Origin: Chloroflexota bacterium | Lineage (GTDB): Bacteria; Chloroflexota; Anaerolineae; Promineifilales; Promineifilaceae | Direction: 5' to 3' | Assembly: GCA_024640485.1 (NCBI GenBank) | Contig: JAHEEY010000335.1 | Coordinates: forward strand, 1-5,521 | Length of the DNA: 5,521 nt | Shown here: one piece after another, positions 1 through 5,521 of the stretch | Layout of the letters: the number at the start of each line of letters is the position of its first letter | Position numbering within the stretch: the stretch's first letter is position 1 | Program-made: the position numbers and the translations under genes | The notes under the pieces: model-generated | What the model saw: only the letters and a program-made list of their open reading frames with translations | Database searches by the model: none | Told to the model about the DNA's origin: nothing

Positions 1-920
1 GGGACCAGGCGATCGCCCTCAGCTGGACGGACAACAGCGATGACGAGAGCGGCTTCGCGGTGGAGCGCTCTGCCGGCGGCATCAGCGGCTGGATCGAGAT
101 CGGCAGCGCCGCCGCCGACCAGAGCAGCTACCAGGACAGCGGCCTGGACTGCGGATTGACCTACAGCTACCGGGTGCGGGCGTTCCGGGCCGCTGACGGC
201 GCTTATTCCAGCTACACCGACATCGCCTCCGCTTTCAGCGGCCTCTGCCCGCTGGAAGCGCCCTCGGAGCTGAGCGCCGTGGCTGTTTCGGGCAGCCGGA
301 TCGATTTGAGCTGGCAGGACAACAGCAGCGGCGAAAACGGCTTCACCCTGGAACGCATCTGGAGCCAGGGGAGCGAATGGCTGACCCTGGTCAACCTGCC
401 CGGCGACAGCAGCAGCTACAGCGACCATTCGGTCAGCTGCGGCCAAAGCTACCAATACCGGGTGCGGGCGTTCAACAGCATCAGCGGCTATCTGTCGGCT
501 TACAGCGACCCGGTCACGGTGGAGAGCCTACCCTGCTTGCCGGTGGTCCCCAGCGGCCTGACCGGCGTGGTGATCTCCAAAACGGAGGTGCTGCTCAGTT
601 GGGCCCAGCTGGAGCCGGCAGGGCTGGATGTGCATGTGGAGCGGAAGCTGCCGGATGGGGATTGGTCGGAGATCGGGGCTGCCGGCGTGGGCCAGCAGTC
701 GTATGTGGACAGCCAGCTCAGCTGCGGGCTGCAGCTGGGTTACCGGGTCCACGCCTACCGGCTGTCGGACGGCATGGAATCGGCGCCCAGCGTGACGATC
801 GATGTGGCCCTGGAGCCGTGCGACGGGCCGGCGGAGTACCTGCTGTACCTGCCGCTGATCGCGGCCGCCAGCGACGAGCAGGAAACTGAGGTTTCCCAGG
901 GGCGGCCTCGGCGGCGCTGA
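1..920 (+). CDS. Secreted fibronectin type III repeat protein, C-terminal part (5' end outside window)
   Basis: The frame is open from base 3, so the gene starts upstream of the window; the GTG at 60 is an internal Val codon inside a repeat, not the start. Three Fn3-like repeats are visible: about 3-260, 261-548 and 549-821. Each has a strand with L-S-W near its start, an E-R strand, then a C-G...Y-R-V-(R/H)-A strand and a closing Cys. Fn3 domains are beta-sandwich modules common in extracellular adhesins and glycan- or protein-binding enzymes; no catalytic domain lies in the visible part. Two cysteines recur at matching places in every repeat, suggesting one disulfide per module and an extracytoplasmic site. 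After the last repeat comes E-Y-L-L-Y-L-P-L-I (834-860), like the short Y/F-L-P-L-V/I segments I recall near the ends of Chloroflexota secreted proteins. The tail ends R-P-R-R-R. The full function is not deducible from this fragment. Confidence 0.85.
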   Translation, partial: DQAIALSWTDNSDDESGFAVERSAGGISGWIEIGSAAADQSSYQDSGLDCGLTYSYRVRAFRAADGAYSSYTDIASAFSGLCPLEAPSELSAVAVSGSRIDLSWQDNSSGENGFTLERIWSQGSEWLTLVNLPGDSSSYSDHSVSCGQSYQYRVRAFNSISGYLSAYSDPVTVESLPCLPVVPSGLTGVVISKTEVLLSWAQLEPAGLDVHVERKLPDGDWSEIGAAGVGQQSYVDSQLSCGLQLGYRVHAYRLSDGMESAPSVTIDVALEPCDGPAEYLLYLPLIAAASDEQETEVSQGRPRRR

Positions 921-936
921 GACCGAGGCCCGTTTT
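904..936 (+). terminator. Intrinsic terminator overlapping the Fn3 gene stop codon
   Basis: A perfect 8-bp GC-rich stem, GGCCTCGG (904-911) with CCGAGGCC (923-930), has an 11-nt loop containing the TGA stop (918-920). It is followed at once by CGTTTTG. This fits a short Rho-independent terminator for the + strand gene. The T tract is only four long, so efficiency may be modest. The 5' arm is coding sequence for the end of the protein. Confidence 0.6.
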
Positions 937-972
937 GGGGGAGTTCGTTTGCCCCCCCTCTGTTGGTGGGAA

Positions 973-989
973 GGGTGACCTCATCACCC
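973..989. repeat. Small hairpin GGGTGA/TCACCC between convergent genes
   Basis: A 6-bp perfect inverted repeat, GGGTGA (973-978) and TCACCC (984-989), with a 5-nt loop. No T tract follows on either strand, so it does not look like an intrinsic terminator by itself. It may only be part of the structured convergent intergenic region. Confidence 0.3.
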
Positions 990-1003
990 GACCCTCGACG
1001 GTT

Positions 1004-1061
1004 GCCGGGATGAGATGGATGGTCGGTTCTACCGCCGCCGCTCATCCCGGCGATTTTGTTT
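1004..1061 (+). terminator. Second + strand terminator candidate with 11-bp stem
   Basis: GCCGGGATGAG (1004-1014) pairs perfectly with CTCATCCCGGC (1041-1051); a wobble and an A-T pair can extend the base. The loop is long (26 nt). The 3' arm is followed by GATTTTGTTT (1052-1061), a T-rich tail on the + strand. It may act as a backup terminator for the Fn3 gene. On the - strand no T tract follows, so it offers no clear intrinsic stop for the lipoprotein gene. Confidence 0.45.
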
Positions 1062-1082
1062 GGGGATGAGCGGCGCTGTTTT
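1036..1082 (+). terminator. Alternative hairpin sharing its 5' arm with the preceding stem
   Basis: CGCCGCTCATCCC (1036-1048) pairs perfectly over 13 bp with GGGATGAGCGGCG (1063-1075), leaving a 14-nt loop. A short TGTTTT (1077-1082) follows. Its 5' arm overlaps the 3' arm of the 1004-1051 stem, so the two structures cannot form together on one transcript. This may be a tandem terminator, or a degenerate repeat with three copies of the 8-mer GGGATGAG or its complement (1007-1014, 1041-1048, 1063-1070). Confidence 0.4.
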
Positions 1083-1100
1083 CGCGATCTGAGCCGCCGG

Positions 1101-3725
1101 CTACTCCAGGCTCATGGCCACATCTTTATAGACGCGGGCATCGACTTTGTAAGTGGCGGTGCCGGTGCAGTGGGTCTCCGACTTCTCATCCTGGCCGTCG
1201 ATGGTGAAGACGGTTGCCTCGGTGGTGAAATCGACGGTGTAGTCAGCGGTTCCGCTGAGCTTCCACATGGGCTGATCCTCCGGCAGGTTCTCGGACACGA
1301 TGGTCGCGGTGGCCTCATTGCCAACGTACTCGAGGGAAGTGAAGGTCATATCGGCGCCGATCGTACCGTATATACTGAGCGCTGCCGAGCAGCCGGCCAG
1401 CAGGATCACCGACAGCAGCAGCCCGCTGATGCCGGCGGCTGGGAATTTGCGCCGGTAGCGCCAGCCAACCGTGCCCGGCAGGACCATGGCCACCACACCA
1501 AGCATCGAGAGCCAGCCGGTCCTGGCAGGCGCCGGCGCTCTGGTATCAAGGTTCTGCCACTCAAACTGAGCCTGCAGCTTGAGATCCTCAGCGGTCTGCA
1601 GGGCGGCACCCTCAAAGGTGATCAGCGTCCCGGCCACCGCGGCGACATCTTCCGACAGCCGCTCAGGGGTTAGAGACCAGCTGTAGCCCCCACTGGCTTC
1701 TTGTTTGAAATCGCCCATGAGTGAGCCGAAGGAGAGGAACATCAGCAGCTGTTCACTGTTCAGCTGGCTCCCTTCGCTGTCGCTGACGCAGCTGATGTCG
1801 CCGCCGACCCGCTCTTTGGGATAGAACACCCAGGCGCCGCTGAGATCGATCTGGTGGATCTCCGCCTGGAACAGCTCGCCGCCGGCCTTACCCATGGCCA
1901 CAATGCGAATGCTGGGATGTCCCATGGCGGCATGAACCGGCTGCAGCCACAGCTCTTTGGCGCCGTCGTGGAATTGGGGGGCGCCGTCGCCCAGCCGGTA
2001 CCACAACGGTGCACCGGGCTGGATTTGAATGGCGTAGGGCATCCCGGGCACTCTGCCGTCGCGGCCGCTGGTCAGGGTCAAGGGGTAGACGCCGTCTTTC
2101 TCCAGGGGGACGCTCATTTTCAGCGTCTGGGAGTGGTCGTCACTGCTGGGTTCCGTCTGCGGCGGGGTGCCGGTCTTTTCCAGCTCGAATTGGCTGTTAT
2201 TGGTGGCATATGCCCGGATGTAGTCGCCGATGCCGATACCGCTGGCGACCGGGCCGGCCAGGGGCATAGTGAGGTTGGCCCTGTCAGGGGCGGCGCCCAG
2301 CAGATATTTGGCGTAAGCGTCCAGGTTGGCGCTGAGCTTCTCCTGAGCGCTGCTGTCGGCATAGGGGTAGCTGCCCTCATTGACCGCGCTGATGAAGGAG
2401 GCTTCGCTGAGGGGGCAGATGATGGGGTCATCGCACATGTTCAGCCGGACCAGGGTCCCCTGGATGTAAAAATCGTGGTACCACTGGTAAGGGGCTTTCT
2501 GGAGCAGCAGCTCGCTGCCGGACGAGGAAATGCCGTATGTCTCGGCGTTGACGGTGATGTAGTCGGGGTCAAAGCTCATGACCATGTTTTCGGCGGAGGC
2601 CTCGATCCACCAGCGGCGGCTGCCGCTGAGCATGGCCACGGTCATATTGACCTCTTCATCCTGAATCCAATGGGCCAGCTCGTGGAGGGTGTCGTACCCT
2701 TCCCCGCTCAAGGCGGACTGGGCGGCGTCCAGGGGCAGGTAGACGTTGCCGCTGACGAAGCTGTACATGGGATCATCGGAGACGGTCTTAATGACCACCT
2801 CCATCGGCGCCCGCCAGTCGATGGCCGCCGCGGTGAAGCCGATCTGCTGGTAATGCTTCATTGACGCTTCAATGGCGTCGGCGATGCTGTCGGCAGCCGC
2901 TTCGGTGAGGCCGACGCCGGCAGAGACAACCAGGACGGTGTGGTCGGTGGACTGCCGGCAGATCACGCCGTTCTCAGCCGATTTCAGCACGCTGCAGGCT
3001 GCCCGGCCAGGCGCTGGTTTGGCCAGCCGCCCTTGAGCGGCAGCAGCCCCTTTGGGGGCCAGCAGCACGTAGACCCGGGACCCTTCTGTGGAGAGGGAGC
3101 CGATGGGCTCCACGCCGTCGATGGCGGTGGGGCCAAGCCGGACCGGCGCTTCCAGGAAGCCCGCTTCCACTTCGGCGCCGGTGTTGATCAGGAACTGGTT
3201 GTCGATAAAGACCGCCAGGATCGATTCGGGGTTGTCGGCGGGCAGCCGCAAGGTCACCCGACCCTGGCTGTCGCTCTGCCCCTGGGCCGCCAATGAGAAG
3301 AAGGGGGAAGCGATCTGGTACTCCGCCTCGATAGCGGCCCGCCAGGCGGGATCGATCTCATGTTCGGTGACCAGGGCGCCGGTTCCTTCAGCTACCATAC
3401 CCTCCGGCAGGGCCAGGGTAATGCCGGCTGGCCCCTGGGCTGGGCCGGCGGCGGCGGCGATATCGGTGACCGGGCCATTTTGGAATGAGAGCGGCGGCAG
3501 TGGTTCCGGTGTGGGCGTGGGGGGAATTTCGGTGGGAGCGGCAGCCGGGATGTCGGCGGTGGGAGCGGTCGCGTCGGCGGCGCTGACGTTGGAACCCTGG
3601 GACGAGGCCGGCTCCTTGGCGGGCTTCTCGGCCGGTACCAGCGACTGCCGGCAGCCGACCACAACAGTCAACAGCAGACCTAGCAGGATAAAGCTAGGCA
3701 AAAGACGCTTGATGTTCAGGCGCAT
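1101..3725 (-). CDS. Lipoprotein with gluzincin-type (peptidase MA-like) metallopeptidase domain
   Basis: The protein has 874 aa. The start is ATG at 3725, six bases after a perfect AGGAGG. A lipoprotein signal peptide (residues 1-24) ends in V-V-G-C with lipidated Cys25. A Pro/Ala/Thr-rich linker (about 30-80, including T-P-T-P-E-P) is followed by a beta-rich region (about 100-225). The catalytic region spans about 260-480, with H-E-L-A-H-W at 348-353 and W-W-I-E-A-S-A-E at 372-379. H348, H352 and probably E375 would bind zinc, with E349 as catalytic base, as in gluzincins of the Peptidase_MA type. C244/C256 and C431/C437 could form disulfides. Residues 530-725 look beta-rich and unassigned. 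Near the C-terminus come a hydrophobic stretch (about 737-754), R-Y-R-R-K (756-760), and a second hydrophobic segment ending in a lipobox-like L-L-A-G-C (Cys779), then about 95 more residues. Likely role: peptide or protein cleavage on the outer face of the membrane; the substrate is unknown. Its 5' neighbour, the patB-like gene, ends 57 bp upstream. Confidence 0.85.
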   Translation of the reverse strand: MRLNIKRLLPSFILLGLLLTVVVGCRQSLVPAEKPAKEPASSQGSNVSAADATAPTADIPAAAPTEIPPTPTPEPLPPLSFQNGPVTDIAAAAGPAQGPAGITLALPEGMVAEGTGALVTEHEIDPAWRAAIEAEYQIASPFFSLAAQGQSDSQGRVTLRLPADNPESILAVFIDNQFLINTGAEVEAGFLEAPVRLGPTAIDGVEPIGSLSTEGSRVYVLLAPKGAAAAQGRLAKPAPGRAACSVLKSAENGVICRQSTDHTVLVVSAGVGLTEAAADSIADAIEASMKHYQQIGFTAAAIDWRAPMEVVIKTVSDDPMYSFVSGNVYLPLDAAQSALSGEGYDTLHELAHWIQDEEVNMTVAMLSGSRRWWIEASAENMVMSFDPDYITVNAETYGISSSGSELLLQKAPYQWYHDFYIQGTLVRLNMCDDPIICPLSEASFISAVNEGSYPYADSSAQEKLSANLDAYAKYLLGAAPDRANLTMPLAGPVASGIGIGDYIRAYATNNSQFELEKTGTPPQTEPSSDDHSQTLKMSVPLEKDGVYPLTLTSGRDGRVPGMPYAIQIQPGAPLWYRLGDGAPQFHDGAKELWLQPVHAAMGHPSIRIVAMGKAGGELFQAEIHQIDLSGAWVFYPKERVGGDISCVSDSEGSQLNSEQLLMFLSFGSLMGDFKQEASGGYSWSLTPERLSEDVAAVAGTLITFEGAALQTAEDLKLQAQFEWQNLDTRAPAPARTGWLSMLGVVAMVLPGTVGWRYRRKFPAAGISGLLLSVILLAGCSAALSIYGTIGADMTFTSLEYVGNEATATIVSENLPEDQPMWKLSGTADYTVDFTTEATVFTIDGQDEKSETHCTGTATYKVDARVYKDVAMSLE

Positions 3726-3731
3726 GGAACC

Positions 3732-3737
3732 CCTCCT
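3732..3737 (-). promoter_or_regulatory. Ribosome binding site AGGAGG fixing the lipoprotein start
   Basis: AGGAGG on the - strand lies six bases before ATG 3725. A TTG at 3743 in the same frame would place this site inside the coding sequence and add six residues before the signal peptide, so the ATG is chosen. The downstream product begins M-R-L-N-I-K-R, a normal positively charged signal-peptide n-region. Confidence 0.85.
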
Positions 3738-3782
3738 ATTCAATTGGTCAAAAGTTGTATCGCTGCAGGGCCCGGCCCCTGG

Positions 3783-5003
3783 CTACGCGCCCCTGTCCAG
3801 CGAATCGACGGCCTCTTTCATACGCCGCAGCGCTTCAGCCAGCTGCGAACGGGGACAGGCGATGTTGAGCCGTTGGAAGCCGTCGCCGCCCTGGCCAAAA
3901 ATGTAGCCGTCATCGAAATACAGCCCCGCCTTCTCCCGCCACAGCGTCTTCTGTTCGCTGCTGCTCAGCCCCAATCCCCGGCAGTCGATCCAGACCAGGT
4001 AGGTCCCTTCCAGGGGTGACACCTTCAGCTGGGGCAGATGCTGGGCGAGGTAATCGCACAGGAATTGGAAGTTATCGGCCAGATACACCAGCAGCTGCTT
4101 CAGCCACTCCTCGCCGTGGTTGTACGCCGCGACCAGGCCGACGATGCCGAAAGCGCTGATACCCAGGGTGCCGTGGGCTTTCATGGTGTCGGTGTAGCGG
4201 GTCCGCAGCTTCTCGTTGGGAATGATGATCGCCGAGGTCTTCAGCCCGGCTAAGTTGAAGGTCTTGCTGGGGGCGATGCAGGTGATGCTGTTTTGGGCGA
4301 ACAGGGGTGACAGCGACGCGAAGGGGGCGAAATCGACGCCGTTGAGGATCAGGTCGCCGTGGATCTCGTCGGCGATGACCAGCACGTCGTTGTCCTGGCA
4401 TATTTGGCCGAATCTGCGCAGCGCTTCACGGCTCCACACTTTGCCCACCGGGTTGTGGGGATTGCTCAGGATGGCCATCTTGACCCTGGGGTCGCTGGCC
4501 TTTTGGGCCAGATCGTCGAAATCCATCTGATAATTCCATCCCTGGTGGATCAACGGGTTGTCGACCACTTCAAAGCCGCTGTTCTCAATGGACTTTTTAA
4601 AGGGGTAGTAGACCGGCGGCTGGATCAGCACCTTGTCCCCTGGGGAGAGGAACGCCCGCAGGGCCATGTAAATAGCCGGTACCACGCCGGAGGTATTGCA
4701 GATCCACTCTTTCTCGATGGACCAATCGTGGCGCCGTTTGACCCAGCCGATGACGGCATCAAAATATTCGTCCGTTTGCCCGGCATAGCCGAAGATGCCA
4801 TGCTGCGCCCGGGCCACCAGGGCGTCGATCACCGGCTGCGGGGTCTTGAAATCCATATCAGCCACCCACATCGGGATCGCTTTGGCTTCCCCCAGGAACA
4901 TGTCGGTGTGACGGGCGTTCAGCTCCTCGTCGGCCTGGTAAAACTCCCACTTGGTTGAAAACGTGTTTCTGCGGTCAACCATGGCGTCAAAGTCGTATTT
5001 CAT
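3783..5003 (-). CDS. patB: PatB/MalY-type PLP-dependent aminotransferase (cystathionine beta-lyase-like C-S lyase)
   Basis: A complete 406-aa fold-type I PLP enzyme of class I/II, matching the usual length of the MalY/PatB group (about 390-400 aa). Family members split the C-S bond of cystathionine or other cysteine S-conjugates, giving pyruvate, ammonia and a thiol such as homocysteine; some also transaminate. It acts in the cytoplasm. Visible hallmarks are the start M-K-Y-D-F-D with D-R-R at 10-12; M-W-V-A-D-M-D-F at 45-52; P-V-Y-Y-P-F (130-135) with an aromatic residue near PLP; N-P-H-N-P-V-G (181-187) with N184; A-D-E-I-H-G-D (211-217) with D212 for the pyridine nitrogen; S-K-T-F-N (246-250) with K247 forming the Schiff base; and Q-R-L-N-I-A-C-P-R (377-385), R378 binding the substrate carboxylate. 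The start ATG 5003 has AAGGGGA (5013-5019) about nine bases upstream. The gene looks intact. Substrate choice within the family cannot be read from sequence; transaminase annotation is the alternative. Confidence 0.93.
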   Translation of the reverse strand: MKYDFDAMVDRRNTFSTKWEFYQADEELNARHTDMFLGEAKAIPMWVADMDFKTPQPVIDALVARAQHGIFGYAGQTDEYFDAVIGWVKRRHDWSIEKEWICNTSGVVPAIYMALRAFLSPGDKVLIQPPVYYPFKKSIENSGFEVVDNPLIHQGWNYQMDFDDLAQKASDPRVKMAILSNPHNPVGKVWSREALRRFGQICQDNDVLVIADEIHGDLILNGVDFAPFASLSPLFAQNSITCIAPSKTFNLAGLKTSAIIIPNEKLRTRYTDTMKAHGTLGISAFGIVGLVAAYNHGEEWLKQLLVYLADNFQFLCDYLAQHLPQLKVSPLEGTYLVWIDCRGLGLSSSEQKTLWREKAGLYFDDGYIFGQGGDGFQRLNIACPRSQLAEALRRMKEAVDSLDRGA

Positions 5004-5044
5004 GATGTGTGATCCCCTTCGATGTTTCTTTGAATGTCAGCCAA

Positions 5045-5073
5045 AAGATACCAAACCCGATGGGATTCGCCAA
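5045..5073 (-). promoter_or_regulatory. Possible sigma-70-type promoter before the patB-like gene
   Basis: On the - strand, TTGGCG (5068-5073) and TATCTT (5045-5050) are separated by exactly 17 bases, and a TG one base before the -10 box makes an extended -10 (TGGTATCTT). Each hexamer matches the consensus at 4 of 6 positions. Transcription would begin near 5037, leaving about 34 nt of leader containing the ribosome binding site. This would let patB be transcribed without the upstream small gene. The match is modest and rests on pattern only. Confidence 0.35.
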
Positions 5074-5093
5074 ACCTTATTCGACGGTTGGCG
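5068..5093. repeat. Imperfect hairpin between the 133-aa gene and patB
   Basis: CGCCAAACC (5068-5076) and GGTTGGCG (5086-5093) form an 8-bp stem with one bulged A and a 9-nt loop. On the - strand it begins about eight bases past the stop codon of the small gene and overlaps the proposed -35 box. No T tract follows on the - strand, so it could be a weak mRNA end, a stabilising structure or a protein-binding site. Confidence 0.35.
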
Positions 5094-5100
5094 GAGTCGG

Positions 5101-5502
5101 TCACGATTGGCTGGCTGACGGCGGGTTTTCCTGAAGCCAACTGGCGATATAGCTGTTTTGAATCCGCCGCCGTCCGACCATGTCGCAGTACGCCTGGAAC
5201 GCCTCCGCCACGGCGCTGGTCTTCATCGCCGGCAGCAGCGGCAGCGCCAGGGCGGCGAAACGGGCCTGGTCGCTGTTCAGGGCCAGGTAGTCGCGGAAGA
5301 GCCAGGCGCTTGAACGACTATACGAATCGTTGTAGACCCGCCAGTGGAGCAGTTCATCCAGCTCGGCAGCAGTGGCGGCGATCAGGGACATCTGGGCATC
5401 GCTGATGGCGCCGGATGCATCCACGGCTTCCAGGGCGGCGGCGATTTTTTGAGGCAGATCTTTGAGCCGCTGGCTGTAGTTTTCGGGTGTATCGGTAAAC
5501 AT
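5101..5502 (-). CDS. Uncharacterised 133-aa mostly helical protein
   Basis: I do not recognise this protein. The start chosen is ATG 5502 (M-F-T-D-T-P), eight bases after AGGAG (5511-5515). An in-frame GTG at 5511 overlaps that site and would add M-C-F, so it is less likely. The sequence has no signal peptide or membrane segment and appears largely alpha-helical: an N-terminal helix (about 9-26), then A-A-T-A-A-E-L-D-E-L-L-H-W (about 41-53), then a region rich in Trp, Tyr and Arg (53-72), and a hydrophobic A-L-A-L-P-L-L-P stretch (about 85-92). No Cys cluster, nucleotide-binding loop or HTH pattern is evident. It is probably cytoplasmic. The gene lies 97 bp upstream of the patB-like gene on the same strand and could be in its operon, but the possible promoter and hairpin between them argue for at least partial separation. 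Start region and ribosome binding site are complete within the window. Confidence 0.7.
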   Translation of the reverse strand: MFTDTPENYSQRLKDLPQKIAAALEAVDASGAISDAQMSLIAATAAELDELLHWRVYNDSYSRSSAWLFRDYLALNSDQARFAALALPLLPAMKTSAVAEAFQAYCDMVGRRRIQNSYIASWLQENPPSASQS

Positions 5503-5510
5503 GAAGCACA

Positions 5511-5515
5511 CTCCT
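5511..5515 (-). promoter_or_regulatory. Ribosome binding site AGGAG of the 133-aa gene
   Basis: AGGAG on the - strand lies eight bases before ATG 5502 and decides that start over the GTG at 5511, which shares its G with the site. Any promoter must lie beyond the window end. Confidence 0.7.
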
Positions 5516-5521
5516 GCTGCC

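Noticed and set aside
937..958. G-run/C-run pair (GGGGG 937-941, CCCCCCC 952-958) as a terminator
   Set aside because: A plain homopolymer stem with no T tract following on either strand; it competes with the better-formed stem at 904-930.
1854..2864. Long + strand open frame of 336 codons inside the lipoprotein gene
   Set aside because: It is antisense to a gene with a clear signal peptide, peptidase motif and strong ribosome binding site. Long antisense frames are expected in GC-rich DNA, and its translation is Gly/Val/Asp-rich with no recognisable domain.
3726..3743. TTG at 3743 as the start of the lipoprotein gene
   Set aside because: The AGGAGG ribosome binding site would lie within the coding sequence; ATG 3725 is correctly spaced and gives a normal signal peptide.
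3766..3781. GC-rich imperfect palindrome just after the patB stop as a terminator
   Set aside because: It gives only a 5-bp stem with a 6-nt loop on the - strand and no T tract directly after it; read-through into the lipoprotein gene seems more likely.
3726..3782. A separate promoter for the lipoprotein gene in the 57-bp gap after patB
   Set aside because: A TACAAC-like -10 can be found, but no -35 box lies at the right distance, so co-transcription with patB is the simpler reading.
3088..3906. + strand open frame of 272 codons across the lipoprotein 5' end and patB 3' end
   Set aside because: It spans the junction of two well-supported - strand genes; the translation is low-complexity Ala/Ser/Gly/Pro and has no family resemblance.
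4359..4958. + strand open frame of 199 codons within patB
   Set aside because: Antisense shadow of a complete PLP enzyme with all catalytic motifs in place.

Overview
The window is GC-rich bacterial DNA with four protein-coding genes: one on the + strand, cut off at its 5' end, converging on three on the - strand. Three traits suggest a Chloroflexota bacterium (Anaerolineae/Caldilineae-like): a long secreted Fn3-repeat protein ending in a Y-L-P-L-I motif near its C-terminus, a lipoprotein with a Pro/Thr-rich TPTPEP-type linker, and the GC-rich codon use. This placement is inference; no rRNA or other phylogenetic marker is present.

Layout. Positions 1-920 (+) hold the C-terminal part of a surface or secreted protein with three fibronectin-III-like repeats, each carrying the same pair of cysteines. 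Positions 904-1082 hold a dense series of hairpins between the convergent genes: an intrinsic terminator that overlaps the last codons of the Fn3 gene, then a three-armed inverted repeat. Positions 1101-3725 (-) encode an 874-aa lipoprotein with an intact HExxH...E gluzincin-type metallopeptidase site and a second lipobox-like segment near its C-terminus. Positions 3783-5003 (-) encode a complete PatB/MalY-type PLP-dependent C-S lyase/aminotransferase. Positions 5101-5502 (-) encode a 133-aa mostly helical protein that I do not recognise.

The three - strand genes lie head to tail with gaps of 97 and 57 bp and may be co-transcribed. A possible extended -10 promoter lies just before the patB-like gene. 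No shared pathway is obvious: the PLP enzyme is cytoplasmic sulfur amino-acid metabolism, while the peptidase lipoprotein acts outside the membrane. Start codons were corrected from the ribosome binding sites to ATG at 3725 for the lipoprotein and ATG at 5502 for the small protein.

I see no mobile element, CRISPR array, tRNA, rRNA or recognisable defence system. The most unusual items are the internal lipobox, which suggests two lipoproteins fused in one reading frame, and the hairpin series between the convergent genes.
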